Origin: Acidobacteriaceae bacterium
GTDB lineage: Bacteria; Acidobacteriota; Terriglobia; Terriglobales; SbA1
Direction: 5' to 3'
DNA: 6,590 nucleotides
Assembly: GCA_019237515.1 (NCBI GenBank)
Contig: JAFAGX010000451.1
Span: 1 to 6,590 of the forward strand
The stretch's first letter is position 1, and each line of letters begins with the position of its first letter. Positions 5,496-6,590 of the stretch are shown here, piece after piece. A model generated the notes under the pieces. That model ran no database searches. It worked only from the letters and a program-made list of their open reading frames with translations, and was not told where the DNA came from. Position numbers and translations under genes: made by a program.

Positions 5496-6590
5496 ATGAA
5501 CCGGTCCAGGCTTCTGTTGCTCCTCTTCCTCACAAATGCTGCCCTAGTGGCGCACACCGCAACGAATTCCAAAGAAGTGGACAGCGTCTACCCCGACGCA
5601 CGAGCGTTTTATCTGGATCTGCACCAGAACCCCGAGCTTTCAGGTCATGAGACCCAGACGGCCGCAAAGCTAGCGTCTCGCCTCCGCACCCTGGGGTATG
5701 AGGTTACCGAGCATGTCGGAGGGACGGGCATCGTCGCGATGCTGAAGAACGGCCAAGGTCCGACAGTGATGCTGCGAACTGAACTTGATGCGCTCCCAGT
5801 CGAAGAAAAAACCGGGCTTCCATACGCCAGCAAAGTTCATACAAAAGACGATTCCGGCCAGGAAGTTCCCGTGATGCATGCTTGTGGTCACGATCTGCAT
5901 ATAGCTTCTCTTTTCGGTACCGCCGAAGTCATGCTTCACAGCAAAGAGACGTGGCACGGCACTCTCATGCTGATCGGCCAGCCCGCAGAGGAAACCATCG
6001 GCGGGGCTGAAAGAATGATCAAAGATGGTTTGTTTACGCGTTTTCCGAAACCGGACTTTGCTGCAGCCCTGCACGTCAGCAACTCACTTCCGGCCGGCAA
6101 AGTGGGGATTACACCGGGAATTTTTGATACCAATGCAGACTCTTTGCGCATTACCGTTCACGGCAAAGGTGGACATGGTTCTGCGCCACACACCACCGTC
6201 GACCCAATCGTGATCGCGGCGAGAACCATCCTGGCGTTACAAACCATTGCATCGCGCGAAATCAAACCTGGCGAGTTTGCTGTGATCACGGTGGGATACG
6301 TTCGTGCGGGAACGAAAAACAACATCATTCCCGATGATGCGGAATTGGGATTAACCGTTCGTACATATAAATCGGAAATTCGCAAGCAGGTGCTAGCAGC
6401 GATTAGCCGTATTGCCAAGGCCGAAGCCGAGGCGGCGGGAGCTCCGCGCGAACCGTCGATTGATCGCTTTGAGGGAACGGATGCGGTCTACAACGATCCG
6501 GCGCTCGCGCAGCGGCTACGAGCACCTTTGGAAGCTGCGATCGGGAAAGACAACGTCGTTACAGCGGATCCGATTACGGCGTCGGAAGAT
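5496..6590 (+). CDS. Exported M20-family amidohydrolase (IAA-amino acid/hippurate hydrolase type), 3'-truncated by window edge
   Basis: The reading frame is open from ATG 5496 to the last base (365 codons) without a stop; an in-frame TGA at 5484-5486 excludes an earlier start. Residues 1 to about 22 (NRSRLLLLLFLTNAALVAHTA) are a Sec-type signal peptide, so the enzyme acts outside the cytoplasm. The rest is an M20D metallopeptidase/amidohydrolase, whose members cleave amide bonds of N-acyl amino acids such as hippurate or auxin conjugates, or amino-acid amides. Key motifs are FYLDLHQNPELSGHE (38-52), LRTELDALPVEE (93-104), MHACGHDLHIAS (127-138, metal ligands Cys130 and His132), GQPAEE (161-166, general base Glu165 and ligand Glu166), ALHV (His193), GKGGHGSAPH in the dimerisation domain (223-232) and the start of the SEDF motif at the edge. 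The C-terminal metal-binding histidine lies beyond the window. There is no clear ribosome binding site. Same strand as the phosphatase, 66 bases downstream; co-transcription is possible. The precise substrate is unknown. Confidence 0.9.
   Translation, partial: MNRSRLLLLLFLTNAALVAHTATNSKEVDSVYPDARAFYLDLHQNPELSGHETQTAAKLASRLRTLGYEVTEHVGGTGIVAMLKNGQGPTVMLRTELDALPVEEKTGLPYASKVHTKDDSGQEVPVMHACGHDLHIASLFGTAEVMLHSKETWHGTLMLIGQPAEETIGGAERMIKDGLFTRFPKPDFAAALHVSNSLPAGKVGITPGIFDTNADSLRITVHGKGGHGSAPHTTVDPIVIAARTILALQTIASREIKPGEFAVITVGYVRAGTKNNIIPDDAELGLTVRTYKSEIRKQVLAAISRIAKAEAEAAGAPREPSIDRFEGTDAVYNDPALAQRLRAPLEAAIGKDNVVTADPITASED

Noticed and set aside
5459..5650. 63-codon plus-strand frame near the M20 gene start
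   Set aside because: The M20 frame from 5496 gives a clean signal peptide and the first conserved M20 block in this interval, so this is an out-of-frame shadow.
5670..6074. 134-codon minus-strand open frame
   Set aside because: It is antisense to the M20 gene across its metal-binding motifs. No recognisable domain was seen in it.

Overview
The window looks like chromosomal DNA from an environmental bacterium. Its moderately high GC content, the exported hydrolases, a serine/proline-tethered lipoprotein and above all a hibernation-factor/sigma fusion next to a bacterial eRF1-like protein suggest an Acidobacteriota (Terriglobia-type) genome. That assignment is inferred from protein style and was not tested by any search.

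Layout. (1) Bases 2-679 (+) hold the C-terminal 225 residues of the [NiFe]-hydrogenase maturation protein HypF, which enters from the left edge. (2) Bases 694-1896 (-) encode a Tat-exported N-terminal-nucleophile hydrolase of the aspartylglucosaminidase/L-asparaginase family. It converges on hypF with a 14-base gap and has a near-perfect ribosome binding site. (3) Bases 1897-2070 are a non-coding gap with one perfect hairpin. (4) Bases 2071-3252 and 3279-4316 (both -) form a two-gene operon. The promoter-proximal gene fuses an HPF/RaiA ribosome-hibernation domain to ECF-like sigma-70 region 2 and region 4 domains. The second gene encodes a bacterial member of the archaeo-eukaryotic release factor (eRF1/aRF1/Dom34) superfamily, with a zinc ribbon and GGH where eRF1 has GGQ. 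(5) Bases 4317-4499 are a divergent intergenic region with three separate inverted repeats and one possible ECF-type promoter. (6) Bases 4500-5429 (+) encode a probable lipoprotein acid phosphatase/phosphoesterase. (7) Bases 5496-6590 (+) encode a Sec-exported M20-family amidohydrolase that runs off the right edge.

How the parts fit. The operon in (4) is the most notable element. It joins a ribosome-binding stasis domain, a transcription-factor fold and a ribosome-rescue/termination fold in one transcription unit, which suggests a stress or dormancy module that couples ribosome state to transcription. The two genes to its right and the Tat enzyme to its left are all exported hydrolases, consistent with scavenging of phosphate, amino sugars/asparagine and amide-linked amino acids outside the cytoplasm, but nothing in the sequence ties them to the operon. 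No tRNA, rRNA, CRISPR array or mobile element was seen. No stretch over 300 bases lacks a gene.
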